DNA from: Onthophagus taurus
Lineage: Eukaryota; Arthropoda; Insecta; Coleoptera; Scarabaeidae
Direction of reading: 5' to 3'
DNA length: 64,000 nucleotides
Assembly: GCF_036711975.1 (NCBI RefSeq)
Contig: NC_091972.1
Span: 27,905,001 to 27,969,000 of the forward strand
The notes under the pieces are model-generated. The model saw only the letters and a list, made by a program, of their open reading frames with translations, was not told the DNA's origin and ran no database searches. The position numbers were made by a program, and so were the translations under genes. Shown here piece by piece: positions 1 to 12,001 of the stretch. Numbering within the stretch: position 1 is the first letter of the stretch; each line of letters begins with the position of its first letter.

Positions 1-2752
1 AACGTAAAATCTTAGAAGGTCTCTTACCTTACTTTCATGGAATAAGTATGTTTCCACAATTTCAACCAGTACACCTAATAAAGAAATATGGCGAAAAATG
101 AAAAGGGTATCAAATGCAACACCGCAGTTTGTAATAAAGCACTTAAGTGATGACAAAAACATCATCTTATCCTCCAACTTAGAAATAGCTAACCTTCAGC
201 TGCCAGTAGTTCAAAAAATTTGAATCCTCAATTCTTGTCCAGCACGATTGATTTAAACGTCTCTCCGGATTTTACAACAGACACTGAATATGATTACAAT
301 TTACCTTTCAAATTTAGTGAATTGGAGCGCGCACTAAAAAATTTAAAAGAATCTTCAGCAGGTTTAGATGAAATATCATATTCACTTATTTCAAATTTGA
401 CATTTAATGCAAAAATTCTTCTACTTGAAATCTATAACCACATCTGGGCCGCGGGCATCTACCCAATGTCATGGAAGAAAGCTGTAATTATTCCTATTTT
501 AAAGGAAAATAAAAATCCTACTTCACCTAACAACTACCGACCCATTAGTTTAACATCTTGTCTTGGAAAAATACTTGAAAAAATGGTTAATTATCGTCTA
601 ATGTATACATTAGAGAAACAAAATCTTATTTCCAGTTATCAATGAGGTTATAGACAAGGGCGCTCAACTATAGACAATATTGTGCTTCTGGAAAATGCTA
701 TTCAAAAGGCCTTTTTACAACGTCAAATTCTAATCGCTGTTTTTTTCGATATTGAAAAAGCATATGATACCACCTGGCGGCCAAGTATCTTGCAGAAATT
801 ACATGATTGGGGTTTTCGTGGAAATATGCCCACTTTCATCAAATCATTTCTTTCGGATCGATCATTCAGTGTGAGGGTAGGAAATTGTTTATAAACAGAA
901 CATGCATTAGAAAATGGAGTACCTCAAGGCTCTAATTTGAGTGTAACACTATTTCTTATAGCAATAAACGATATTGCCGCGCGTTTAGATCCGGAAATAC
1001 AAAGATCTTTATACGTAGACGATTTATGTATCTATGCAAGTGGTAATTCGACTGAAGAGATTAATGGGAAACTTCAGGAATCCATCAATATTATATTGGA
1101 AAATGCAGTATCGGTGGGGTTTAAAGTTTCTAAACAAAAGACAGCTTACATAATATTTTCTAGATTGTATAGACACTTCGAAGAACCTTTGCTTCAGTTG
1201 CACGATTCGCCTATTAATAGAGTTTCACAAATAAAGATTCTGGGTGTTATTTTTGATGCAAAATTAAGGTGGCTTTCTCACATACAATACATTAAGGAAC
1301 GTTGCCATAAAGCACTTAATCTACTGCGTATGCTGTCAGGTACAAGGTGGGGGGCAGATACTAAGATATTAATGCAACTATATACAGCAACAGTACTACC
1401 TATCTTGGACCATGGTTCCGAAGCTTATGGTTCAGCGAGAAAAGGTGTACTTAATAAACTTAATACCATACATCATTTGGGTATAAGATATGTACTTGGT
1501 GCCTTTTCTACAAGCCCTATTAATAGTCTATATAGTGAATCAGGTTTACCTCCCTTGAACTATAGACGAGATATACAATTAGTAAACTACTATCTTAGAC
1601 TCCTAGCTGAACCAAATAATCCAATTTTCGCAATAATCCAACAACAAACACTTACCTTTAGATTGACAGCTACCAGACCAACTATCGTTCGTGCACAAGA
1701 ATTGATACAATCTTTAGATATGGCATTACCTCAGGTATTTACCTACCAATAGGTTGGATCTCACTAAATTTTCAAAATCAAACGCCCCCCATGCAATGTT
1801 TCTTGCTGATTTTCACAACATAGTGCATACTTATCCTGATGCCTTTTGTGTTTACACTGATGGATCAAAAAAAGAAAACGGTGTTAGTAGTGCAATATCA
1901 GTCGATAATACAGAACATTCCTGGACGCTTCAACCATGTTCCTCAATATTTCTTGCAGAGTTATATGCAATATTCCAAGCACTACTATACATAAATATGA
2001 ACCTCAATAACCGCAATTTTCTAATAATAAGTTTCTAATATTCACTTAGTAGTATCAAATCCTTACAAAACCTGTACACAAAAAAAGCAATACTTCAACA
2101 AATCTTAGGCACACTAGACAGTATCACAAAACAAAATCATAAAGTTATTTTTATATGGGTGCCAAGTCACGTTGGAATTGGGGGGAATGAACGTGCTGAT
2201 TGTGTAGCATCCGAGGCTGCAGATAAAGCAACAATGAATGTGAACTTTTGCAAACATAAAGATATTGCAAAACATGTAAGATCCTTGATTTATAACAGCT
2301 GGGAAGAACAATGGCAAAATACTCCAAGTTTCTTGAGAAAAATCAAACCCCATGTCTATCGAATAAGTTCCGAAAGGGAATTAAGCAGGTCAGAACAAGT
2401 GAAACTAAGTAGATTGCGCATTGGCCATACATCGTTGACCTCCAAATATATGTTAAAAGGGGAGCAGAGACCCATGTGTTCAAATTGTAATAGGGAACTC
2501 ACTTTAGAACACATCATTGTAGAATGTACATTATATGAACAAGCAAGAAATATTTATAATATAACAAGCATAGAGTCTGTCTATGAAAACTCATTGAATC
2601 TGATTAAATATTTTAAAGACATACAACTATTCGACCAACTTTGAATACTCTTAATGTGCTACTATGTGGTCCTGAGTGAAATTATTGTGAGTGCTAATGG
2701 CCTGACGTCGAAGCGCTTTTTTTTTTCTTTTTTTCAATAATAATAATAATTT
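1..2752 (+). mobile_element. I/R1-like non-LTR retrotransposon, 5' end outside window, inactive
   Basis: A LINE whose coding part runs off the left edge. It holds reverse transcriptase, RNase H and a terminal Cys/His motif, then a T-rich stretch and an (AAT)n tail at about 2737-2751. RNase H plus a simple-repeat tail rather than poly(A) is typical of the I clade and its relatives; the clade call is inferred from that layout, not from a tree. Three in-frame stops and at least one frameshift show it is dead. Confidence 0.8.
70..2644 (+). pseudogene. LINE ORF2: reverse transcriptase and RNase H, broken
   Basis: The frame starting before position 220 carries RT blocks in order: an AGLDEIS-type block (about 360), NYRPISLTS (about 532), motif A with FDIEKAYD (about 747) and the catalytic YVDD (about 1015). 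In-frame stops lie at 643-645, 892-894 and 1750-1752, and the frame changes near 1753. After the change come the RNase H motifs YTDGSKK (about 1855), an AEL block (about 1958) and WVPSHVGIGGNERAD (about 2155), followed by a CxxC...HxxxxC knuckle near 2490-2530 as in I, R1 and jockey elements. The upstream endonuclease is not in the window. Once it copied its own RNA at nicked target sites; it cannot do so now. Confidence 0.85.
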
Positions 2753-3480
2753 AAATCAGTATTAGATTCATTATTTATGTTTTCTATTTTAAAAACAATA
2801 CTATAATTAGACTCACTTATTAAATTTTCTAAATTTAAATTAGTAGTTCTTATTAAATTAATTAATTTTGTACGTTCCAGATCGCATTGCGTTGCGCTAC
2901 CGCTTTGTACATTTCTGGAAAGCACTAATTGCCCGATTGCAAAAAAAAAATTTTACTTTTTCATTTATAATTTTACAATAATTTGAATATATTTTTAAAA
3001 AATGTGCAACGTCAATTCTTATGTAACATTTCGGTAAATTAGAATTTATAAATGCATCTGCGTAATCGTCTATGGTAAGATTTCCTGTAAAAGCTCGCGC
3101 AATTGCAATTAAAAGCGCTCAGGACGAATCGCATACAATTTCTTTGGGCATCGGTGCACCAGAACGTACCCACTCTGTCAGCCAAAAATGAATAGCATTG
3201 ACGTTGTGATTTTCGCTTATCATTTGGCAAACCGATACCTTTCCATTTTTGCAATTAATCACGCAATGGTATAAAAATATACGTTTGGAAATTGTGCCAT
3301 CAGGTTTACGTAATTGTTTTACGACATTTCCGGCGTCGTTTTGTGCGGAATATTTTTCCACTTCTTCAGTTCAATAGATATGAACTGCTTTTCATAGCAG
3401 TTCTTTGCCGATTATTTTCCACGTTGGATTTCGTAAATATCTTTTTCCGCAAACAGCGTTTCCTTCTGTAGAGGTGTAAT
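2753..3480 (-). pseudogene. Relic of a transposase-like protein (family uncertain)
   Basis: Reading right to left, an open segment at 3361-3119 ends in a PKEIVCDSS block and is continued after a frame change by ALLIAIARAF (about 3115-3085) and a CYIRIDVAHFLK-like block (about 3030), then a looser segment at 2925-2734. These blocks resemble a widespread insect repeat protein with a MULE- or Kolobok-like DDE core, but I cannot place it firmly. It is frameshifted, has no clear start, and I saw no terminal repeats. It abuts the LINE tail on the left. Confidence 0.4.
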
Positions 3481-3873
3481 TTAATTTTACACAATTATTG
3501 GCTGAATCTAAATCCTCTATAATACACTTTAGTGTACTACCACATCTACAAGTTCCTGAACAAAAAAATGCATCAATCTATATTATGTATAACACTCTTG
3601 AATTAAAAAATTTATTAATTGCTTAAACATTTATGTTAATGCAGGTGCCACAATACCCTACAAACCTTAACTCCTTTGTTTACATTTTGATTAGTTTAAT
3701 TGCTATTTTTCAGAGTACATTTAAATGTTTCTAATGCCACATCTGATTTCAACCGATCGAAAACTATTTTTTTTAATTGAATGTAAACAATAATTAGTAC
3801 TCTAAATACTGTTTAAGCGTTTTAAATTTAAAACAAAATAAAAAAAGAAGTGCGTCCCTGGACCTAGTTCGCT
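3481..3873. other. Intergenic, nothing recognised
   Basis: AT-rich sequence between two transposon relics. I see no coding segment, no convincing repeat termini and no RNA gene. It may hold the degraded 5' end of the following piggyBac-like element. Confidence 0.5.
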
Positions 3874-5556
3874 ATGAGGGCCTATCATAAATCACGTAAC
3901 GAGTTACAAAAGTATGCAAATGATATTATGACGGAAGACAGTGAAGAAGAAATTTTACAAGATGGCGCAATAGATACAGAGAGTTCTGACGAAATTTTTG
4001 ATGAAGACAGTGAAGATAGCGTAAGAGACCATAACTACGTTTTTGGTTCCAAAGGGGTATCTGATCAACATACTATACCCGATTCAAGTAGTGAAGAGGA
4101 AAATCTTGAAAGCAATCAACATGATGCTGAAGTTCAAGAAGATATTTCAGAGTGGTCTTCCCACGTCAAAATTCTAAAGCGATTGCCCTTTTCAGGATCT
4201 ACTGGTGTGCAAATTACGTTTACAACAGATGAGAATATATCAGCTTTGGATGTTTTTTCGCGTATAATTGATGATAATGTGTTGCAATTTATGGTGGACG
4301 AAACAAATCGATACGCAAGTCAATTAATTAACAGCAAGAGAGAGATACTGACAAAGATTAAATAAAAAAATTTCTTGGGCTCATAATGTTTATGGGAATT
4401 GTAAAATACCAAAAAATAGAATATTATTGAAAGAATATTGGAAGAAAGATCTATTTCCACCCATTACTGCATAACAATATGATGAGTTACAATCGATTTT
4501 CAACACTTTTACGTTGCTTACATTTTGTAGATGACAGTAAAATAAGAGAAAATGCTGATACATTATATAAAATTAACCCGATAATAGAAAAGGTCATGGC
4601 AAATATCAAGAAAAATTACATACCGGGTGATACCGTGGTAGTGAATAAAACAACGGTTTCATTTTGTGGCAGATTGAAGTTTACTCAGTACAATCCCTCT
4701 AAATTCATAAGCTTTGTACCACTAATGGTTTTGTTTGGTCTTTCCACGTTTACTCTGGTCAGGATCCATCCTTGCATAATTTAGATAAACCAGGATCAGT
4801 CGTATTAAATCTAGGAAAAGCTTTGCTCCATGCAGGACGTCTTTTTATAACAGACAATTATTATATATACCAGCATACCGCTTGCCTAATATTTAGGAAC
4901 ATTGAGAAAAAATACGAAAGGAATTCCAAAGCAGCTTTTGACATAAAAATTAAAAAAGTAGTAGTTATAGCAACGCAAGCCAATGAATTAGCCAATTACT
5001 ATCATGAAATGGCACGATAAACGTGACGTCCTAATGTTATCAACTTGTCATAAGGATGATCAGGAAGAAGTAACAAGGGTAAGAGGTAATATTGTAAAAC
5101 CAAAAATGGTGTTACAATACAATAAAGGAAAGCAGGGCATAGATATTTCTGACCAAATGAGCAGCTATTATAGTGCTCTTCGAAAATCATTGGTATGGTA
5201 TAAAAACATTGCTGTCGAACTTATATTTGGCACGGTGGTAGTAAATAACCATAATATATACAACGAAGTAAATCCAAATAACCGCATAAGTCTACTTACA
5301 TTTACGGAAAATTTAAGTCGTGAGCTGGTAAATGTTTCAGTTCAAAATAATACGCCAGTTCAAAATCATGCGCCGTCAAGTGCTAAACATCATTTACAAC
5401 AGATTCCTACGGACTAATATGCAGAAAGAGTTGTCATAAATGTTATGAAATAAACAAGGAGGGATATAGCACTGAAATAGCCAGAAAAAAGACAAAACAA
5501 GTGTCTACTGAATGTTGCACATGCAAAAAACCGTACTGCCTGGAATGTTTTAGTAA
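3874..5556 (+). pseudogene. piggyBac-like transposase, inactivated
   Basis: Three frames together cover a piggyBac transposase. Positions 3874-4365 give an acidic N-terminus followed by a DVFSRIIDDNVLQFMV block; 4479-4784 give SYNRFSTLLRCLHFVDD and the GRLKFTQYNPSKF block; 4772-5020 and 5004-5417 give ITDNYY and KQGIDISDQM with the later catalytic Asp residues; about 5420-5550 gives the C-terminal Cys-rich zinc motif (CTCKKPYCLECF). The first catalytic Asp, normally in a (V/I)DE triplet before the GRL block, is Asn here (codon 4644-4646). With several frameshifts and this change, the cut-and-paste enzyme is not functional. TTAA-flanked termini were not found. Confidence 0.8.
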
Positions 5557-5562
5557 AACATT

Positions 5563-5591
5563 ATATATGTATATATATATATATATATATA
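5563..5591. repeat. (TA)n microsatellite, left flank of Ginger-like element
   Basis: An uninterrupted alternating T/A tract just left of the Ginger-like terminus. A matching tract flanks the other end, so the element sits inside what was once one microsatellite, and its target duplication cannot be read. Confidence 0.85.
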
Positions 5592-7997
5592 TGTTACAGG
5601 CCGTACATGAAATCAGACCGTAAGTATACGGTTTAGGCGGTATCTATACGGTCTAGATGGCACAGACCGTATGGAAATGACGAGGTATTTTATATACGGA
5701 CTAGACCATTTACATACGGACTACCGTAATTTAGACTGTATGTTCAATCGCAAGTGTCTAGTTGCTGTTTAGTTTTTGTCTCGTTTTGCTCCAATTTACA
5801 AAATATTTTGCAGCAAAATAAGCACAGTGGTGACATTCGTTAAAATTTAAACGTTTTTACTGTTTAATGCAATAGATTTCCACAATGGAATTACACAAAC
5901 AAAGGTACGTTAATATTATAGTTACTTGTTACATAGTAATATAACCTAAAATTAAAAAAATAAAATAGGTTTTATGAACAACTGTATGAACGAAGAAAAG
6001 ACGTTGCCGATAACAACCGCGGCTTAACGAGAGAAAAATATAGTAGTCTCATTGAAGAAGTAAAAATTGCTAAGGCTGCTAAAAAAAAAGTCCAAGAATG
6101 CACTGGCTCTTAAAGCATTATGATGTGTTATCTGTTCAGGGGATAGAAAAACTGATAGTGCCTCTTAACAATGATTTAGTTGATGTAATATATTACGTCC
6201 ATGACGACAAGTTGTTTAACATTCTTCAAGAACTACACACATCCACAGGTATGTTCTGTAATTGGAGTCATATATGGAGTAGGTAATTAATAAAATCACT
6301 TTTTACTTGCAGGTCATGGTGGTAGAGATCGCATGATGAAAAAAACAAAGGAAAAATACAAGAATATAATGCGTACTGAAATATTATTGTTTATTAACTT
6401 GTGCGCTCCATGTCAAATGAAACAAAAAAGGGAAAAGAAGGGAATTATATCAAAACCGATGATCTTCAATGATCTGAATTCCAGATGTCAAGTAGACTTA
6501 ATCGATTATCAGTCGCATGCTGATGGTAAATAGAGATTTGTCCTGGTGTACCAGGACCACTTAACAAAAATTGTTATTCTGCGACCACTTGAAAATAAAC
6601 GCGCAGAAGAAGTCGCTTACCACCTTGTAGACATCTTTACCACTTTTGGGGCTCCTGTAGTTTTGCAATCTGACAATGGACGCGAATTTTGCAATAGAAT
6701 TATTGAAGAATTAAAAAGTTTGTGGCCTGAACTAAAACTGGTCCATGGAAAACCGCGTCACAGTCAAAGTCAGGGTAGCGTCGAACGCGCTAATCAAGAC
6801 GTGGAGAACATGTTAACAACTTGGATGTTGGAAAACGAAACAGAGTCAAAACAGATTGGAGTCAAGGTCTACGATTCATACAATTTATGAAGAACACATC
6901 TTTGCACTCTGGAATAAAAAGGGCTCCATATGAGGCCATGTTCGGGGACAAACCGAAATATGGATTAAAAACTTTTAATATTCCATTAGAAGCAATGTGA
7001 TTAATTCTATTCTGATTGAAAACACAGAAACCGTTCAACTGGAAACAGAGCAACCAGCGCTGGAAGGTGTTTCAACAGAAAAAGATTTAGAAGAAGTGGT
7101 TACGTTGGTTGTTACTGAAAACACACAAACCGGACAATCCCAATTGCACCAAACAGCAACGACCGAAAATGTACCACTAGAAAATAACAATAACACTCAA
7201 ACACTCTCGTATGAAATATGCGGTAGTTGTTTCAATCCCACTAATCGTGATGCCTCACATGCTGAGAGCACGTCCTTGGAAAATATTTGCAATTTTTGCA
7301 ATAGAAACAGAAACATAGCAAATGCCAGAAAGTGCGCTTACGATGGATTACAAGCACAGGCAAAACGAATGAAATTATTATCAGATAGCACCCATCCAAA
7401 ACCACAGATTGGATCAACTGTGAGGATTCCTGTTCCAGATGTCGATCGTGGCAGGGGAGATGCTCGGTCAGTTTTAGCGGTAGTGTTAGAAGCTACAGAA
7501 GATGGTTTTTACCGCTTGGGTACAAAACTAGGAGTCATTTCAAAATACTACAGTCGTTCAGAATTTAGTATATCTCCTGCTAACATTTTGAAAATTGAAG
7601 AAATCACCAAAGATAAGGAAGTTTCTCTTAGATCGGTGGCTACAAGTCAATCTACTGGGCATGGGCAAGGTTTCAAAAAATGTTACTGTAAGACTAAATG
7701 TCAGTCAAACAAATGTGCTTGTCGAAAAAATAATGTATTATGTAACTCAAAATGTCACAATAGTCTAACTTGTACAAATAAATAAAAGATGCATTTTTTT
7801 CTTTGTTTAAAATATTACAGTAATATGTATATCGTCTATTTGCAGATGGACCGTTTATAAATAGACTAGTCCTTTTTCAAACCGACTTGTCCGTTTATTA
7901 AAGAACAAGCTTCTTACACATATAGACTAATAATTTCAGTCCATTTACATATGGACTAGTCCTTTTGTATACGGTCTTGTTTACATATATAGTCTGT

Positions 7998-8001
<4 letters not shown>
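5592..8001 (+). mobile_element. Ginger-like DNA transposon with gypsy-type integrase
   Basis: The ends are imperfect inverted repeats beginning TGTTACAG (left) and ending CTGTAACA (right), with several further ACCGTATAC- and GGACTAGTCC-like subterminal blocks at both ends. Inside is one integrase-like gene with a Cys-rich tail. Ginger elements are DNA transposons whose transposase derives from, or is sister to, the Ty3/gypsy integrase and whose ends begin TGT; the layout fits that group. Target site duplications are hidden in the flanking TA repeats. The coding part is decayed. Confidence 0.7.
5885..7785 (+). pseudogene. Ginger-like integrase/transposase gene with two introns, broken
   Basis: The start codon is at 5885. 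Two short introns are readable: 5905-5968 (GTACGT...TAG) and 6249-6312 (GTATGT...CAG); the second joins HTST to GHGGRD in frame. Downstream come an HHCC-like zinc region with CAPCQMKQK (about 6400), and integrase catalytic residues in CQVDLIDY, LQSDNGREF and GSVERANQD, with 36 residues between the last Asp and the Glu. The tail at 7680-7785 is a dense Cys motif (CYCKTKCQ...CHNSLTC). A frameshift at the A-run near 6085, a stop at 6531-6533 and a frame loss near 6866 inactivate it. Predicted proteins of this kind are often labelled KRAB-A domain-containing 2-like. Confidence 0.75.

Positions 8002-8043
<42 letters not shown>
8002..8043. repeat. (TA)n microsatellite
   Basis: Alternating T/A tract between the Ginger-like terminus and the next element's left end. 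It provided the TA targets for both neighbours. Confidence 0.85.
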
Positions 8044-8046
<3 letters not shown>

Positions 8047-9675
8047 CAGGATGTCCCGAAACTCAACGTCAAGCAGGCACCGCGTGGGAGACCAACCTAT
8101 ACCCGTTCTGGTAAAAATGAGAAAAAAATTCCATGTCTCTTAGTTAAGTGGTAATAGACATACTTTTGAAAATGTTAAAAATCGGTTCCGTACATCATAT
8201 CTTTAGGTACTACGGTCAGAAATGTTCGCAATTTAATATTGATTTTTTTAATAATCTATTCCTTGCGAACCATGCTACTGCAGAAGTCACAAATCAAACA
8301 ACAAAAGTCGTTAGTTTTGCAAAAAAATATATTAATTTGATTGAGTTAAGGTTGAAAGAATTTATGTCTATCAAGTTCAACACGCGATTTCTAAAAAAAA
8401 GGAGTAGTACAACACCCTTCGCAAGTTATTTTTAAAAATGGCCTGTTTAGTCAAGTTTCCAAAATGGTACAACACTTGCCATTTTTCTTGTCATAAAAAA
8501 TATTATTGCCTGTTTATCTGCAAAAAAACACGTTATTTAAGCAATTGATACTTTTGTATGTTATTTGAATTTACTTTTTATTTCCTCTTAACTTTGTTAG
8601 AAGATGTGCAAGTCAATATCTACGAACTACAAAATGTGGTTTCAACAAGATGGTTGCCCTTATGTCTTGGAAAAAGACTCTTTCAAATGAGGTTAATCTA
8701 AAGACAAAATTAAACAAACAAATTTATTTATTATTAATTTTACAGTATTATTTTCTTAAAACTAAGGCAAATGCTCAAATTATTTGCCGTCGGCACTAAT
8801 ACAAGCTCTGCATCGTAACAGAAAAGATGTTTTTACTAGTTGTGCAAATCTCTTTGCATTTAATTCTTCTGCTACTGTATAAATATTGTGGCTCAGTTCA
8901 GCAAGATTTTCAATCGGTTTTTAACACACTGTTTCTTTTATGCAATCCTAATAAGAAAATCAAAGGGATTTAGGCCCATGAGGAGGCCACGTAATCGAAC
9001 CACGACATCCAATCCATCTTTGTGGGTATTCTGTATGCAATCCCATACAGGACAAGCATAATGAGCTGGGCAACCATCTTGTTGAAACCACATTTCTCTG
9101 TAGATATTGAATGGCACATCTTCTAACAAAGTTGTTAAATCATTTTGGAGGAAATACAAATAACATATGAAAGTGTGAATTTTTTAAATAACGCGTTTTT
9201 TGCAGAAAAACAGGCAATCATATTTTTTAGGTAAAGAAAAATGGCAAGTGTTATACCATTTTGGAATCTTGACTAAACAGGCCATCTTTTAAAATAACTT
9301 GCCAACGGTGTTGTACTACTCCTTTGTTTAGAAATTGTGTGTCAAACTTAATAGACATAAATTCTTTCAACCTTAACTCAATCAAACTAATACTTTTTTT
9401 TGCAAAACTAACGACTTTTGTTGTTCGATTTGTGACTGCTATAGTAGCATAGTTCATTAGGAATACATTATTAAAAAAATCACTATTAAATTGCGAACAT
9501 TTCTGACCATAGTACCTAAAGATATGATGTACTGGAACGATTTTTAACATTTTCAAAAATATGTCTATTACCACTTAACTAAGAGATAAAGAATTTTTTT
9601 CTTATTTTTACCAGAACAGGTATGGGTTGGCCTCTCACCCGGTGCCCGCTTGACGTTGAGTTTCGGGACATTCTG
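8044..9675. mobile_element. Palindromic mariner-like element with about 0.6-kb inverted arms
   Basis: The two ends read ACAG..TGTCCCGAAACTC inward, the right one inverted, and are bordered by TA. Inverted similarity continues from 8044 to about 8660 on the left and from 9675 back to about 9080 on the right. A segment encoding MWFQQDGCP is present in both arms (about 8635 plus strand; about 9090 minus strand), so the arms reach into transposase sequence. The centre (about 8660-9080) holds the rest of a transposase relic. It resembles a mariner-type copy rearranged into a snap-back form. Confidence 0.65.
8775..9159 (-). pseudogene. Mariner-like transposase C-terminal relic
   Basis: The minus strand encodes FLQNDLTTLLEDVPFNIY and MWFQQDGCPAHY (containing the second catalytic Asp), then a degenerate SPDLxPLDF-type region, and further left an RCRACISADGK-like C-terminus (about 8780-8840). 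The same blocks occur, better kept, in the 46.15-kb element of this window. It is short, frameshifted and lacks the N-terminal helix-turn-helix. Confidence 0.65.
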
Positions 9676-9689
9676 TATATATATATATT

Positions 9690-10690
9690 TGTTTGCTACG
9701 TCGAAGCTGTACATGGGCGTCCATAGCCAACGTCCCGTGCATTACATGTGATGCACCGGCCAGTGAACATGTTAAAAAAGGTATAAGCTGTATTTAAGGC
9801 ATATGAAGTGGACTGATTAATGGTGGATAATAATGTACCCATCAAAAAACCTTAATCGAAATATATCTGGTTATAGACTGATTATAGAGAGGAAATGGTT
9901 GAACAACATTCTTGACATAAACGTCAAAACTTTATCTTACTTTTAACTGATTAGTCAAAAGTGTGCACCCAAGATATATTGAATCTACCAAAACGCTGGT
10001 GGACCAACCTGTACGGAAATCACGTTTACAACATACCCAACACCAAAAAGTTCATCACTACCCAAAACGAGAATTCCATTCTGCAAACTATTCATGGATG
10101 AAATGAAGAAGGTTAATTATGCAATCGGATTATTTTAAAAACATTAATTCGTTTCTTGTGAAGTGGCTCATTTCTAGTTAGACACTGAAGTTAATTTTTA
10201 AGATTATCCACTTTCTTAATGTATAAAAGACACGTTATGTCATTCACTTAATGTTTATGTTATAGGGATTCAGCTAAATGAAGACTGGAAAACTAGACAA
10301 GATTAATTAAGGCGAGAATTTCCCATGTGACTAGGAATAGTATTGATCAGTACTGGAAAATGCAGGAGTTCCGAGGTGGTGTAAATGCGCCAAGAGTATT
10401 ATTACTTATTACATATGCTATTGACTCATCCAGTGTATAGGTAAATATATCTCACGGATGGAGAAGTACGTCTTATTGTGGTCGATCCGAGATTTCTGAC
10501 AGTCTGCTGACAGGAAACTTCGACAACGCACTGAAGATGCCAGGTGAGATCTTTTCGAAACGTCTGCCCCTTTGCAAAGTGAACCAACAAGAAGAAATCT
10601 CGGATTGACCACAACAACATATCTCAGTATGTTACTAGTAAAAATATATTTATTATTTTTTTTAATAAAATTAAAATACTAACAATTATT
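9690..10690. other. Gene-free stretch with one imperfect hairpin
   Basis: No coding sequence recognised. At about 10479-10612 two arms built on GTGGTCGATCCGAGATTTCT and its near-complement face each other across about 90 bp, a possible small hairpin element. The rest is AT-rich without recognisable structure. Confidence 0.45.
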
Positions 10691-10694
10691 GTAC

Positions 10695-11070
10695 TTAATT
10701 ATCTGACCAAATAGGCTCGAAATATTTTATCATATCTCCCAATTTATTTTTCCAATTATTCTTGTGACCTCTTTTAACCGGAATCGGTTTGATGATTCGT
10801 TCAGTTTTCCTAACGATTTCGTGTTCTATAAGTCTCTGTTGAGCGTCGTACATACGTTTAATTATTTTACCAGAAAACTTTAAACCGTACAACTCCTTGA
10901 CAATATTCATTATTTCCGGTGCCTCTACAATACTTGTAATATCCTTTTTAACAGCTTGAACATTTTTTAACTCCTCCATTAGAATCTCTTTTTCAGATTC
11001 ATAAATTGCTATGAGACTTTCATAGTTTGCTATTACTTGTGGTCTTGCTAGGTTTCCAAGATTTCTTTCT
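10695..11070 (-). pseudogene. N-terminal exon of a third GTPase-like paralogue (fragment C)
   Basis: From an acceptor at 11071-11072 the minus strand encodes a helical region (VIANYESLIAIYESEKEIL...SIVEAPEIMNIVKELYGLK...) that aligns block by block with the N-terminal exon of gene B at 24814-25326, including the VEAPEI core and a VxKPI block. In gene B this exon runs on into the P-loop; here it stops at 10695-10697 before any G1 motif, and no P-loop or C-terminal exon follows within the window. It is therefore a truncated copy, or an exon whose partner was lost. A possible upstream segment (about 11280-11350, starting MANVSSSRAS) cannot be confirmed. Confidence 0.55.
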
Positions 11071-11515
11071 CTACAACAGAATATATTTAGTATTTTTAAA
11101 TACAGTAATATTAGCCAAATAGCAGTAATACCGTTATAGCCAAATATCATTATCCAAATATAATTTTTTATGTATATAAAAAATTTTTAATTTGCACTTT
11201 AAACTGTTTGAATGAATAATTTGAATGCAGACAAATTCGATGCACACCATTGCGTATTTTTTTATATAGTTAGTTTTGTTATAGTTGTATATTTTCATTA
11301 AACTAAAATCGGAACTAACACTAGCCCTAGAACTAGAAACATTCGCCATCTTAAGAGACGTATGGCTAAACCTGAATGTTTCTAGTTCTAAATCTACTGT
11401 TAGTTGTACTTTTAGTTCAATACAAATATCAATCAATAGCAATTAAAACTAAAACTACCGTCCTTGCTTTATACAGCGTATAGACAACTTGGGGAATACC
11501 CCGAGTTTATCTACG

Positions 11516-11710
11516 ATACCCAAATGTTAGACGACCATACTTACACCCATCTACACATTATTTTATTGTCGACTTGTCCGCTTGACTCGTTCGAGAGTTC
11601 TATTATGAATGTCGTTCGAGAGACACGCATTTTTGTAGTTTGGTCCTTTTATGCGAATATAATTAAGTTAAACGTGAACCGGTGTATTATTTCGACTACG
11701 AAACCTAACA
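11516..11710 (+). repeat. 5' LTR (partial) of Ty3 copy 1
   Basis: Shares the block starting ATACCCAAATGTTAGACG with the right LTR and ends ...CCTAACA. Similarity begins at 11516; sequence left of that does not match the other LTR. Confidence 0.7.
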
Positions 11711-12001
11711 TAGCAGCGGTGCGATAAAGAATTCGCGAAAATTGGTGTTAAAGAGTACGTAAAAAGTGCGTAAAAGTTAACGTTGAGTGGGTCAGCGCAA
11801 CGGCTGGACTGGCGCCATTTGCGTGATGTTATCGGTTCTTGGGAGAGACAGAACAAAGTTTGAAGCGGTTTTTGCGTAAAAGAATAAAAATGGATCCTGA
11901 ACGAAGCGATTTCGAAGGGAACTCCCATGTTCCCTTCTAGGTGCTAATTCTACAACTTTAGATGAGTATAGAACGATAGTTAGAACTGGACAAACAATTA
12001 G

